The position numbers were made by a program, and so were the translations under genes. Of a DNA stretch of 31,369 nt, positions 24,220 through 31,369 are shown one piece after another (within the stretch, counting starts at the first letter, position 1; every line of letters starts with the position of its first letter). The notes beneath the pieces were generated by a model. The model worked only from the letters and a program-made list of their open reading frames with translations. It was not told where the DNA came from and searched no databases. The stretch comes from a virus: the IMG/VR virus record IMGVR_UViG_3300035204_002432, positions 1 through 31,369 of that record. One strand, 5' to 3'.

Positions 24220-24895
24220 CTATAACTTCTCCCTGAATATAATCTAGACTTTCTCCGTTTAGCTCTCGCGTCTTAACGTCTAATCTGTCAATAAAAATTG
24301 GCACAAGATTTGGGCTTAACTCCTGCAACACGTCTAGCACGGCCTCCTTTAAAATTCTAGCCTGTTCATTTACTACATTAATATTAATATTATGTTCAAT
24401 TTTTTTATCTGCAACACCTTCAATGTACTTCTTCCAATCCTGCATCAATGTCTTCATAGTGTTTATATATTCAATGAAAATCTTATCCTCCCGAAGTGAG
24501 CCTCCTTCTTGTAGTAAGTTATAATAGTATTCGATTCTAGAATTTATAAGACTATCTAACTCAAGGAGTCTTTTTGCGACATCTAATTCAGATGTTGCAA
24601 TTTCATCAATCTTCTGCTGGTATGATGAAGAAGCCTTTATGATCATGCGAGCCTCAGCCTCTGTAGCCTCCCTATCTATCTCTCCTCTTCTGTTTTTAAT
24701 ATCATCTAAAACCTCGCCCTTTAAATTTAGGTGTTCACCCCTAAACTTTTGCAAAGTCATATAGGAGACATGGAGCCTTCTGGTTCTTGGATACTTATCT
24801 TTAAGCCAGCGCTCTACCTCTTTTACGGAGTCGCCTTCCAAAAGCTTTTTTATAAGCTCCTCTTTGTCTGGATGGTTTAATACTTTTTTGCTCAT
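24212..24895 (-). CDS. Helix-turn-helix protein, possible terminase small subunit
   Basis: A 227-residue protein; ATG at 24895 after GAGG. The N-terminal 50 residues contain a helix-turn-helix-like region: HPDKEELIKKLLEGDSVKEV followed by a basic YPRTRRLHVSYMTLQKFRGE recognition segment. Residues 60-170 are long helices, some likely coiled coil (SELDVAKRLLELDSLINSRI), and the C-terminal part (VNEQARILKEAVLDVLQELS) is helical. DNA-binding N-terminus plus helical oligomerisation core is the layout of phage small terminase subunits, which recognise the packaging site. It is not adjacent to TerL, so other DNA-binding roles are possible. It starts just after a strong terminator. Confidence 0.65.
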   Translation of the reverse strand: MSKKVLNHPDKEELIKKLLEGDSVKEVERWLKDKYPRTRRLHVSYMTLQKFRGEHLNLKGEVLDDIKNRRGEIDREATEAEARMIIKASSSYQQKIDEIATSELDVAKRLLELDSLINSRIEYYYNLLQEGGSLREDKIFIEYINTMKTLMQDWKKYIEGVADKKIEHNININVVNEQARILKEAVLDVLQELSPNLVPIFIDRLDVKTRELNGESLDYIQGEVIDV

Positions 24896-24905
24896 ATTTG
24901 CCTCT

Positions 24906-24945
24906 AAAAATAAAAAGTCCCAGCTTTATATTACTAAGCCAGGAC
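24906..24945 (-). terminator. Rho-independent terminator with wobble stem
   Basis: In minus-strand RNA GUCCUGGCUU pairs with AAGCUGGGAC over all 10 positions (two G-U pairs) around a 9-base loop, followed by UUUUUAUUUUU. The wobble pairs work only in this orientation. It follows the stop codon at 24991 by about 45 bases and divides the replication-side genes from the packaging module. Confidence 0.9.
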
Positions 24946-24990
24946 ATTAATATTTAATTTATAAGTCAATTGAAATCAGCAGCCCAAAGC

Positions 24991-25881
24991 CTACCCTGCC
25001 TCAGGATCTCCAGCCTCATCTAGATCCGCTTGGCCACCTGCCGACTGATCCTTGATCTCGGCCGCTGTCATCTCTTCAGCCGGGATATCGATACCCGGCG
25101 ACGGTAGCGGAACCCAATCATGCGTCTCCAAGGAGGCCGCCGACTGCACAAGTTCCAATATCGCCTGAGCCTCAACAGGCGTAAGATCCTCTGCACTGCT
25201 TCTTAATAAAGATGTTATTTGCTTAACATAGGATCTGACAGTCTCTCTTAAGGCTCTATCCTCTCCCTTTTGACCCTTTAACGCTCTAATCTCTTCTATG
25301 AGTTGTCTTTTTTTCTCCGGATTAGACTCAAATACCTTCTTAAGGGTAAGGCCAAAAATTGATCTTGATTCTTTTACCAAAGAGTCTAAATAATCAGCCT
25401 CTTTTACTAAGCCGATCTTATCCAAATGATTTGCCAAATGCATCATGCTGGACTGTAATGCTGCGCCACCACCAGGAAACTCTCTGCCGTCTTCCGTTTT
25501 AAAGCCTTCATTGTAATCGTAAACCTTATTGGTAAAGGGATCTTGAAATACACCATCAGACACGCGCATAGCCTGCACGCCCACGCGATCTGGAGAGTAT
25601 CTAGTTGATAAATGTGTTGCGCCAGTCTCGCTGGGAACATATGAATCTTCATGGTCAGGAGTTATTCCATATAGGCTATCGGTATCTCTACCTAAAAGCT
25701 CCCCGCCCCTAGTTGCTAAATACCTTTCACGAGTTGCATACTCTGCCACATTTGATTGAAAGTGCTGAAAAGCACCATGCTGATCTCCGAGAGCAAACTT
25801 TCTGAGAGCTTTTCTTCTATTTGGCTCATTGCTTTTGGAGCTTTTTAATATATTTTTTATTTTTTTAACTCTATTGCCCAT
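24991..25881 (-). CDS. Protein with central LANHLD...EAD motif, unknown
   Basis: A 296-residue protein; ATG at 25881 with AAGGA overlapping the previous stop (TAAGGA). The N-terminus is basic (MGNRVKKIKNILKSSKSN), residues 30-140 look loosely structured with G, D, Y and S, then residues 147-170 contain the recurrent helix pair HLANHLDKIGLVKEADYLDS. A helical part follows (KKRQLIEEIRALKGQKGEDR, ILELVQSAASLETHD), and the C-terminus is acidic (ADLDEAGDPEAG). No family recognised. It is the last gene before the terminator at 24906-24945. Confidence 0.75.
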   Translation of the reverse strand: MGNRVKKIKNILKSSKSNEPNRRKALRKFALGDQHGAFQHFQSNVAEYATRERYLATRGGELLGRDTDSLYGITPDHEDSYVPSETGATHLSTRYSPDRVGVQAMRVSDGVFQDPFTNKVYDYNEGFKTEDGREFPGGGAALQSSMMHLANHLDKIGLVKEADYLDSLVKESRSIFGLTLKKVFESNPEKKRQLIEEIRALKGQKGEDRALRETVRSYVKQITSLLRSSAEDLTPVEAQAILELVQSAASLETHDWVPLPSPGIDIPAEEMTAAEIKDQSAGGQADLDEAGDPEAG

Positions 25882-25890
25882 GTTATTTCC

Positions 25891-27450
25891 TTATGACAAA
25901 GTAACTCTTGATGATGAAATTACTGCCCCTAGACTATCAAGCTCTTCCGCCTGAGCACTTCTTCTCATTGGCACAGGTCTGCCCTTGGCATCGAAATCAA
26001 CCTTGCTAACTGGCAACCCTAGTTTTGGACAATATGGCTGAACAGACGTAGGAACTCTTATTAAATCTCCATTTTCTAAAGCTTTTTTGATCATAGCCTC
26101 TCTCTCTGTTCCGTTGGATGCATGCTTTAGCAGCTTTGTAAACTTATCAAGTGCTGCCAAATACTGTGTTCCATCAAACTTATCGCCTATAACGCTGAGT
26201 GCGTCTTCGGCCTGTCTATAGTCAGTCCTGGAGACTCCATCTACCATTCTATCAACAAGCTGTGCGTATGATAATCTTGACATCTCAACCACTTCTCTAG
26301 AGACTTTATTTAGATCCTCTACATGGTTTGAAGCTTTAATAACAGTTCTGAGTCCAGCCTCATTTAGCTTATAACCCCTGCCTTTAGCTACAAAGCTATT
26401 CGGAATAACTGGTCGGCCGTTTGGCATATCAACAGGAATATCTATTTCAACCCGGCCATGAGGCGTCGGTATATCCGCAGCAAAGGCAAGCACCTTATCT
26501 GTCGAATACGAAACACGAACCTGAGGATTTGGAACCCCGAGACTAGCAAGCTCTGCCGCAACAACTCCTGTAGCAACTCTAATCTGATCTCTGCTAAAAG
26601 ATGAAGCGGCAGTCACCAACTTGTTCTCCAAGTCAGCATATTTCTCTAACGCAACAGGAACAACTGGTGTATCAACCTTGAAGTCTCTAGAGTTTCTCTG
26701 CTCTGCAAATCTGCTAGCCGCAGTCTTCTTGATAAAATTATTTTTATCTTTTATAAAAACATAAACATTTTCTTTATTTAGCTTTACAAGCTTATCTTCT
26801 TGTACAAAATGACTTGGCAACGAGGGGATGCCGTTTGTTACTTGAACTGGAATTGGAATATTTACCTGTGTGAAGTCTGACGTATCAACAGATGCGTTAC
26901 AAAGAATGAAGTGATCATTTGTTCTAATAGCCTTAACCTCTTGAGGCACACAACCCAGAGATACTAATTGTAATCTTGCAAACTTTTCGGCCTTTTTAAT
27001 CGAATTATTAGATAATGCAGAAAAAGAAGACTGCTTGTCCAGAGAGAATACTCCAGCCAACTCTTTAGATAGCTCGTTATCTTCAAACAGTGGAGACAAC
27101 TTTTCTTCATACGGAATTCTTGCACTTTCAGCGCCTTTTTTTGCCTCTTTTAAAATCGCATGCTTATCTGGCAGCAAATCACCAAGCTCTCTTCTGAAGT
27201 TAGACCTGCCACTAGCAAGGCCGCACAGATGGTCATGAACTTCTGCAATTTCCTTTTGCGTAATAAATTGTTGGCTGCCAACTTTTCTTGCAACAACATC
27301 TCTGGCATGACAAATTAATACATCCCTAGAGTTGCTTGCAGCAGCGCTTTCCAGGCGACCTAAGACATAGCTAGTAGTAAAAGTCTTGCCATTCTCTATT
27401 TTGTCCAAGGCCTTCTTTGCCTGTGATACAATATGCTTTATTTCATTCAT
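25891..27450 (-). CDS. Protein with internal domain duplication, unknown
   Basis: A 519-residue protein, ATG at 27450 after GAGGA. Residues 1-100 are helical (RDVLICHARDVVARKVGSQQ, EIAEVHDHLCGLASGRSNFR). Two related domains of about 80 residues follow: A at 152-235 and B at 291-373. Each has a helix ending in A/V-S-L-G, a strand with I or L, then IPI/DIPV, G-I/R-P, P-S/N-S/H-F-V, K-L-N and V-x-I-K, as in GIPSLPSHFVQEDKLVKLNK versus GRPVIPNSFVAKGRGYKLNE. The C-terminal 145 residues are helical, with a final segment KGRPVPMRRSAQAEELDS. No known family recognised. Duplication suggests a two-lobed or ring-forming protein. Well-spaced ribosome site and length make it certainly real. Confidence 0.8.
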   Translation of the reverse strand: MNEIKHIVSQAKKALDKIENGKTFTTSYVLGRLESAAASNSRDVLICHARDVVARKVGSQQFITQKEIAEVHDHLCGLASGRSNFRRELGDLLPDKHAILKEAKKGAESARIPYEEKLSPLFEDNELSKELAGVFSLDKQSSFSALSNNSIKKAEKFARLQLVSLGCVPQEVKAIRTNDHFILCNASVDTSDFTQVNIPIPVQVTNGIPSLPSHFVQEDKLVKLNKENVYVFIKDKNNFIKKTAASRFAEQRNSRDFKVDTPVVPVALEKYADLENKLVTAASSFSRDQIRVATGVVAAELASLGVPNPQVRVSYSTDKVLAFAADIPTPHGRVEIDIPVDMPNGRPVIPNSFVAKGRGYKLNEAGLRTVIKASNHVEDLNKVSREVVEMSRLSYAQLVDRMVDGVSRTDYRQAEDALSVIGDKFDGTQYLAALDKFTKLLKHASNGTEREAMIKKALENGDLIRVPTSVQPYCPKLGLPVSKVDFDAKGRPVPMRRSAQAEELDSLGAVISSSRVTLS

Positions 27451-27464
27451 TATTCATTCCTCAT

Positions 27465-27941
27465 CTATTTGTTTTTTAGTATTTCTGGAAAAAGATTATT
27501 GATAACTTCTGCTTTTGCCTTCGGCTGACTTGCTACAACCTTCTTAACAAACTCTTCATCTGAGTCAATAACATCTAGCAATGCTGACTTAAACGTAAAA
27601 ATATCATCGCTAGAAAATCCATATTCATCTGATGAAAAACTACAAATAGGGATATTTTTATAAGAAAGAGTTACATGGTTATGATCATAATTACTAGAAG
27701 CGCTCCAATCTCCGCCTTCTTTCTTTTGATATTTTGGATCAGAGCTTCTAACTAAAAAGTTTGTTCCGTCTATTTCTTCAACCTTCCACAAATCATCGTA
27801 CTGATCTCCCATCACCTTATACATATCAAACGCAATCTTTTTAATCTTTAGATCATTCGTTATTGGGATTATATCTTTAACAGATATATCAGATGATTGT
27901 TTTTTGAAAAAATCAATCAGAACGTCGTCTAACTCAGACAT
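27465..27941 (-). CDS. Unknown 158-residue protein
   Basis: The ATG at 27941 has AAGGAG seven bases upstream; a GTG two codons earlier lies too close to that site. The protein starts MSELDDVLIDFFKKQSSD, has a mixed alpha/beta middle with DQYDDLWKVEEIDGTNFLVR and NHVTLSYKNIPICSFS, and a helical acidic C-terminus ending NLFPEILKNK. The order helix, strand pair (with a W and repeated aromatic residues), helix suggests a small compact domain. No family recognised. Confidence 0.7.
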   Translation of the reverse strand: MSELDDVLIDFFKKQSSDISVKDIIPITNDLKIKKIAFDMYKVMGDQYDDLWKVEEIDGTNFLVRSSDPKYQKKEGGDWSASSNYDHNHVTLSYKNIPICSFSSDEYGFSSDDIFTFKSALLDVIDSDEEFVKKVVASQPKAKAEVINNLFPEILKNK

Positions 27942-28057
27942 GAACACTCTCCTTGCTGTAAAATTTATCTTTATTAATAGAAATATATTTTCTTGATCTT
28001 ATGATAAACATCGCTAATTATCTATAGAAAAAATATTAATAAAAACATTACTTGGAA

Positions 28058-28495
28058 TCATTCTGGATCTCCATGATTAATTTTAGCGATCTCTTCCAAG
28101 ATCTCATTTATCCTAGAGTGTGTTTTGCATATTTTTTGTAATTTTTTAACAATACCGCCGTATCGCTTTTTTTGATTTTTATAATCTATATTGCCATGCA
28201 TAGCCTTATGAACAGCAGATTGAGTTATTCCCAAGTGTTCGGCAATTTCGTTTTGCGTTTTACCCATAAGGCGCATAAATAATATCTTTTTCTGATGCTC
28301 TGTTAGATAGGCGCCATTTACTATGTCATAAATTTCATCTAACAACTCTTCTTTTAAATCAGAGATTCTTTCATCAGAAGCATTATCCATCAGAACCTGA
28401 CTAATACCTCTATCTGAAGAAAAATTATTTAACTTTGCGGCTTCAAATGATATTTCTACAATTTTATATTGATATGTTTTGCTTTTTCTGCCCAC
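28058..28495 (-). CDS. Sigma factor region 4-like helix-turn-helix protein
   Basis: A 145-residue protein beginning at a GTG (28495) with AGGG upstream, a few bases after the primase stop. Residues about 64-105 form a sigma-70 region 4/LuxR-like helix-turn-helix: LTEHQKKILFMRLMGKTQNE, then IAEHLGITQSAVHKAMHG. Region 4 contacts the -35 element. The N-terminus (about 1-60) is helical and acidic, which could hold a reduced region 2, but no clear -10-binding motif is visible. A C-terminal basic extension (KNQKKRYGGIVKKLQKICKT) follows. It may be a phage sigma-like late regulator or a simple DNA-binding regulator. Confidence 0.75.
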   Translation of the reverse strand: MGRKSKTYQYKIVEISFEAAKLNNFSSDRGISQVLMDNASDERISDLKEELLDEIYDIVNGAYLTEHQKKILFMRLMGKTQNEIAEHLGITQSAVHKAMHGNIDYKNQKKRYGGIVKKLQKICKTHSRINEILEEIAKINHGDPE

Positions 28496-28500
28496 TTACC

Positions 28501-29259
28501 CTACCATATTTCTGGAATTATTTGTTTAAAATCTTTAAAAAATGTAATTTTGTTTTTTTCTGGATCAGAAAAATATTCATCAATATCTTTGTATGACTCT
28601 GGCACCTTAAGGAACCTTAGTTTTAGCCCTCTGTTTATATACTTAGCATATATTCTCTGTGCAGACTTCATGCCTGCATCATCCGAATCTAATATGAAAG
28701 TTATTCTACTCGTATATCTTGCAAGCTTTAAAAAATGACCTTGGGAAAATGCAGTTCCACAAATTGCCACAGAATTTAGAAGATTATTCTTCTCCATAGA
28801 TAATTGATCAAAGTATCCTTCTACAACATATGCATTGTCAGAATTTAAAATATGCTGCTTGGAAAAGTTTAAACCATATAAAACATTGCTTTTTTTATAA
28901 GATGAGTTCTTATACTTTGGAATACCCAATAGGGTTCTGTCATAATCATCCAATAAAGTTCTTCCGCTTATACCTATTGGCTTATTATATTCCGAATAAA
29001 TGGGAAAAACCAAAAAGAAGTAATCAGAAAAATCACTTCCTTTTGAATAATTTAATATATTAAGTTTATTTAATAACTCTTCTGATACATATTTTGTTAA
29101 AATTCCTGGATTTTGTGGGAAAAAGCCTATTTTGTTATTAACTATAGACTCTTTTGTCAACAATCGATCATTAACCAGGTACTTTAAACACTTTTTAGAG
29201 TTTTTTAAATTACTATGACAAATATCTACAAGCTTATTTAGTTCTTCACTCTGACTCAT
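28501..29259 (-). CDS. DnaG-type primase lacking the zinc domain
   Basis: A 252-residue protein, ATG at 29259, overlapping the zinc-ribbon gene by 14 bp. Residues 20-50 (CLKYLVNDRLLTKESIVNNK) match the start of the DnaG RNA polymerase domain; 90-135 (KPIGISGRTLLDDYDRTLLG, then LYGLNFSKQHIL) match the central subdomain; and the TOPRIM fold has VVEGYFD (E147), CGTAFSQGHF (167-176) and ILDSDDAG (D191, D193), the catalytic metal residues. The N-terminal CHC2 zinc-binding domain and the C-terminal helicase-binding domain are absent. The upstream zinc-ribbon protein may supply the missing zinc function; that is inference. Role: RNA primers for phage DNA replication. Confidence 0.85.
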   Translation of the reverse strand: MSQSEELNKLVDICHSNLKNSKKCLKYLVNDRLLTKESIVNNKIGFFPQNPGILTKYVSEELLNKLNILNYSKGSDFSDYFFLVFPIYSEYNKPIGISGRTLLDDYDRTLLGIPKYKNSSYKKSNVLYGLNFSKQHILNSDNAYVVEGYFDQLSMEKNNLLNSVAICGTAFSQGHFLKLARYTSRITFILDSDDAGMKSAQRIYAKYINRGLKLRFLKVPESYKDIDEYFSDPEKNKITFFKDFKQIIPEIW

Positions 29260-29614
29260 CTGCCTCTACCTTTTTTAGCTTCTTCTGTGTTTCTTCGATT
29301 GCGACAATCATATGTTCAGTTACGTTTATTTTGCAACCAACCTGATCATTCATGCACTCTTTTCCAACCAGAACTCCATTTAAAAATTGTGCCTCAACAT
29401 TATTCTCACAAACTTGACAGGGGAACATAAATGCTTTTCTATTTTTTGATCTTATAATGTCTCCATTAGTCTTCATAGAGAGCTTGGTATAAGAAGATAC
29501 GTCTTTTAGAACCTCTCCGCACTCATTACACATTGCATCATTTGTATCTACGTCTAAAGAGCCATCTGTAAAACCATCACTCTTTTTGCATCCCGGATTG
29601 CATCTTACTATCAT
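29246..29614 (-). CDS. Double zinc-ribbon protein next to primase
   Basis: A 122-residue protein, ATG at 29614 after AGGAG. Two four-cysteine clusters: C5-x3-C9 with C29-x2-C32, and C66-x2-C69 with C87-x6-C94, consistent with two zinc ribbons. Sequence between is beta-like (KLSMKTNGDIIRSKNRKAF). The C-terminus is a charged helix (EETQKKLKKVEADESE). No family recognised. It ends inside the primase start, so both are probably translated together. A DNA- or RNA-binding accessory to the primase is the simplest reading. Confidence 0.7.
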   Translation of the reverse strand: MIVRCNPGCKKSDGFTDGSLDVDTNDAMCNECGEVLKDVSSYTKLSMKTNGDIIRSKNRKAFMFPCQVCENNVEAQFLNGVLVGKECMNDQVGCKINVTEHMIVAIEETQKKLKKVEADESE

Positions 29615-29622
29615 ACTATCTC

Positions 29623-30771
29623 CTACTCTATGGCTTCTATTAATGGATTATGTGCCTCTTCTGTTTCCATATTAGCAGTGGTAATGCCTTCGTTTCCAAG
29701 ATATATATCTCTAACGGCCTGATCATATGCCTCTGCTGTTGATGAGTTAGCAGAAAAAGCCTTTGCAGCACTATCACGGCCTCTTATTTTCTCTCCATCT
29801 ACGATATAGCTCTGACTATTAGGCCTTTCTATTAGGTTATATTTTACAGCCAAATCAAAGACCTCCTCCTCTGTATTTACGATTCCCTTCACATATTCTA
29901 CTTTATACTCTGCTTGCCGAAAAGGTGCTCCTACTTTATTTTTTTGAACTTTGGCCCTAACTGTATGTCCGATCCTTTCGCCAGAATCATTTTTTATTAC
30001 AGAATCTGACCCAAAAACAGGTGCCATATTTATCATCAAGCTACATGCATGCTTTAACGCCTTTCCGCCTGGAGAGGTAGTCGGATCGCCAAACATTTGA
30101 CCCAAATTTACACGAACTTGGTTTATACCAATAAAAGCAACATTTGCTTGGGCCACGACTGGAGTGAGCTTTTTCAGCTCCGTAGATAGAAATCTTGGAA
30201 TCGGAGCCATATTTGCCTTGCCTATATCCGCAGCAACTTCTAATGGAGTATTTAATACCGCTATAGAGTCAAGAACTATTATTCCTAAGTTTTTAAACCT
30301 TGGGTCTACACCCTCGATCACATGATCCAATATCCCCTTCATCTTTTTTGAAACTTTTTTAGTATTTGAATTGACACTAGTTATTCCAATAAGGCCTTGA
30401 AATATTGCCTTTGCATCATTAGTCTTTATAACCATAACTCTGGATATATCAACACCCTGACTCTTGGCCCATTCAGGGTCATAAGTATATTCTGCATCAA
30501 TGAAGAGAGCTGTATTGTCAGGATTTTCGTTTAAATAATTTTTTATACAAGATAATGCCAACATTGTTTTGCCAGAACTCTCCTTGCCTGCAAGTTGAGT
30601 TATTCTCCCCATAGGAATGCCTCCTATACCTATAGCTTCGTCTAACTTTGGACTGCCAGTGCTTATTGCATCATATTTTGTAGATATATTTCCATCAAAG
30701 AAGATCGTGTCATCTCCAAAAAACTTTAGAACTTCCTTTTCAGCTTCGGTTGCTGATATTTTTTTCGACAT
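29623..30771 (-). CDS. recA: RecA-type recombinase
   Basis: A 382-residue protein. The reading frame opens at a TTG (30777), but the ATG at 30771 has AAAGGAG six bases upstream and is chosen. It has all RecA landmarks: LDEAIGIGGIPMGRITQLAG, Walker A GKESSGKT (62-69), IDAEYTYDPEWAKSQGVD, Walker B IIVLDSIA (164-171), loop 2 INQVRVNLGQMFGDPTTSPG (216-235) then GKALKH, and a C-terminal domain (KVQKNKVGAPFRQAEYKVEY, VDGEKIRGRDSAAKAF). Closer to bacterial RecA than to T4 UvsX by eye. It catalyses strand exchange on ssDNA for recombination-dependent replication and repair. Residues 135-160 (NTKKVSKKMKGILDHVIEGV) look like an insertion before Walker B. It follows the GroEL gene by 11 bases. Confidence 0.93.
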   Translation of the reverse strand: MSKKISATEAEKEVLKFFGDDTIFFDGNISTKYDAISTGSPKLDEAIGIGGIPMGRITQLAGKESSGKTMLALSCIKNYLNENPDNTALFIDAEYTYDPEWAKSQGVDISRVMVIKTNDAKAIFQGLIGITSVNSNTKKVSKKMKGILDHVIEGVDPRFKNLGIIVLDSIAVLNTPLEVAADIGKANMAPIPRFLSTELKKLTPVVAQANVAFIGINQVRVNLGQMFGDPTTSPGGKALKHACSLMINMAPVFGSDSVIKNDSGERIGHTVRAKVQKNKVGAPFRQAEYKVEYVKGIVNTEEEVFDLAVKYNLIERPNSQSYIVDGEKIRGRDSAAKAFSANSSTAEAYDQAVRDIYLGNEGITTANMETEEAHNPLIEAIE

Positions 30772-30782
30772 GCTCAACTCCT

Positions 30783-31369
30783 TTAATATTTGTGTTCTAA
30801 CCCACCCTCGTTTGGCGGACGCCAGCCGACAGGTGGTTGCCAGCTAGACGGATTATCCGCCTGTTCTGACACAATTGCTTCTGTGTTTATTAATAATAAC
30901 GAAATGCTAGCAGCATTTTGCAACGCCGTTCTTGTAACCTTCATTGGGTCAATAACTCCAGCTTTAACTAAATCTTCAAACTTTCCATTTGCAGCATTAT
31001 AGCCAAAGTTTACATTTTTTGAGCTTAAAACCCTCTTTATTATCTTACCAGAATCTTCAAAAGCATTTTCAACAATCTGCGTGATTGGACGCACACACGC
31101 GTCTAGGAGTACCTTTGCAGCTGGAACCAAATCTTTATCTAACTCTGATAGATCAACCTTATTTGCAGCCTTAAGCAGCGATATCCCTCCTCCGGGAATA
31201 TATCCCTCTTCTATTGCCGCTCGGGTCGCACAAATAGCGTCATCAACCCGATCACCCTTCTCTCTAAGCTCAAGCTCTGTAGAATAGCCTACTGTTATTA
31301 TGGCGGCCTTATTCTTTAGAAATGCAATTCTGCTTCTTGTATCCATTCTTGCTGAGTCGCCAATAAGGG
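30783..31369 (-). CDS. groEL: GroEL-type chaperonin, C-terminal part (5' end beyond window)
   Basis: The reading frame runs in from the right edge and ends with TAA at 30783-30785; about 195 codons are visible, roughly the last third of a chaperonin. It matches GroEL: KAAIITVGYSTELELREKGD, RVDDAICATRAAIEEGYIPG (including the nucleotide-site aspartate region), GGGISLLKAA, a helix LLDACVRPITQIVENAFEDS, FGYNAANGKFEDLVKAGVID, DPMKVTRTALQNAASISLLL and NTEAIVSEQ. Equatorial-domain residues look intact. The usual GGM-rich tail is replaced by QPPVGWRPPNEGGLEHKY. Phage GroELs are known from some large phages and fold phage proteins without, or with, host GroES. No groES is visible here. Confidence 0.92.
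   Translation of the reverse strand, partial: LIGDSARMDTRSRIAFLKNKAAIITVGYSTELELREKGDRVDDAICATRAAIEEGYIPGGGISLLKAANKVDLSELDKDLVPAAKVLLDACVRPITQIVENAFEDSGKIIKRVLSSKNVNFGYNAANGKFEDLVKAGVIDPMKVTRTALQNAASISLLLINTEAIVSEQADNPSSWQPPVGWRPPNEGGLEHKY

Noticed and set aside
27971-28042. Long-range inverted repeat (TTATTAATA / TATTAATAA) after the sigma-like gene
   Set aside because: Nine-base AT-only arms with a loop of more than 50 bases in an AT-rich gap are expected by chance and there is no terminator-like tail.

Overview
The window looks like a 31 kb piece of a large tailed-phage (Caudoviricetes) genome, probably a myovirus-like virus with a big genome. Every gene I can support lies on the minus strand, so the genome reads from the right edge (31369) to the left edge (1). 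Genes are packed tightly, often with a 4-20 bp overlap or with the AGGAG-type ribosome binding site lying over the stop codon of the gene before. The near-universal AGGAG sites imply a bacterial host with a canonical anti-Shine-Dalgarno sequence. I see no tRNA, rRNA, integrase, insertion sequence or CRISPR array. Host and exact taxon cannot be read from the sequence alone.

Layout in transcription order. (1) 31369-28058, host-like and replication functions: the C-terminal part of a GroEL chaperonin (cut by the window edge), a bacterial-type RecA, a double zinc-ribbon protein, a DnaG-type primase lacking its own zinc domain, and a sigma region 4-like helix-turn-helix protein. (2) 27941-24991, unrecognised proteins, one with a clear internal domain duplication, closed by a strong terminator at 24906-24945. 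(3) 24895-18950: a helix-turn-helix protein (possible small terminase), coupled small genes, a CCA-adding-enzyme-like nucleotidyltransferase and several acidic or cysteine-bearing proteins of unknown role. (4) 18947-2498, the head module: large terminase, portal, three small proteins, a protein with an embedded DUF192 domain, a small acidic protein, a very long protein with a predicted prohead protease domain fused to a scaffold-like region, several virion-type proteins, a probable capsid decoration protein and the HK97-fold major capsid protein. Terminators lie at 7671-7705 and just after the capsid gene at 2444-2475. (5) 2402-1: a zinc-motif protein, a small DUF5659-like protein, a J-domain protein, and the start of a fibre-like protein of long repeats that runs off the left edge.

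How the genes fit together: RecA, primase and the zinc protein would serve replication and recombination. GroEL and the J-domain protein suggest the phage brings folding help, perhaps for its capsid or fibre proteins. TerL and portal package DNA into a prohead built from the capsid protein and the protease-scaffold protein, then matured by the protease. A sigma-like protein, and a TATAAATA element upstream of the protease-scaffold gene, hint at phage-directed late transcription.

The most unusual signal is a short helical motif (pattern L-A-x-x-L-D-x-x-G-x-x-x-E-A-D) that recurs in otherwise unrelated proteins of the head region. It could be a shared docking or capsid-targeting element.
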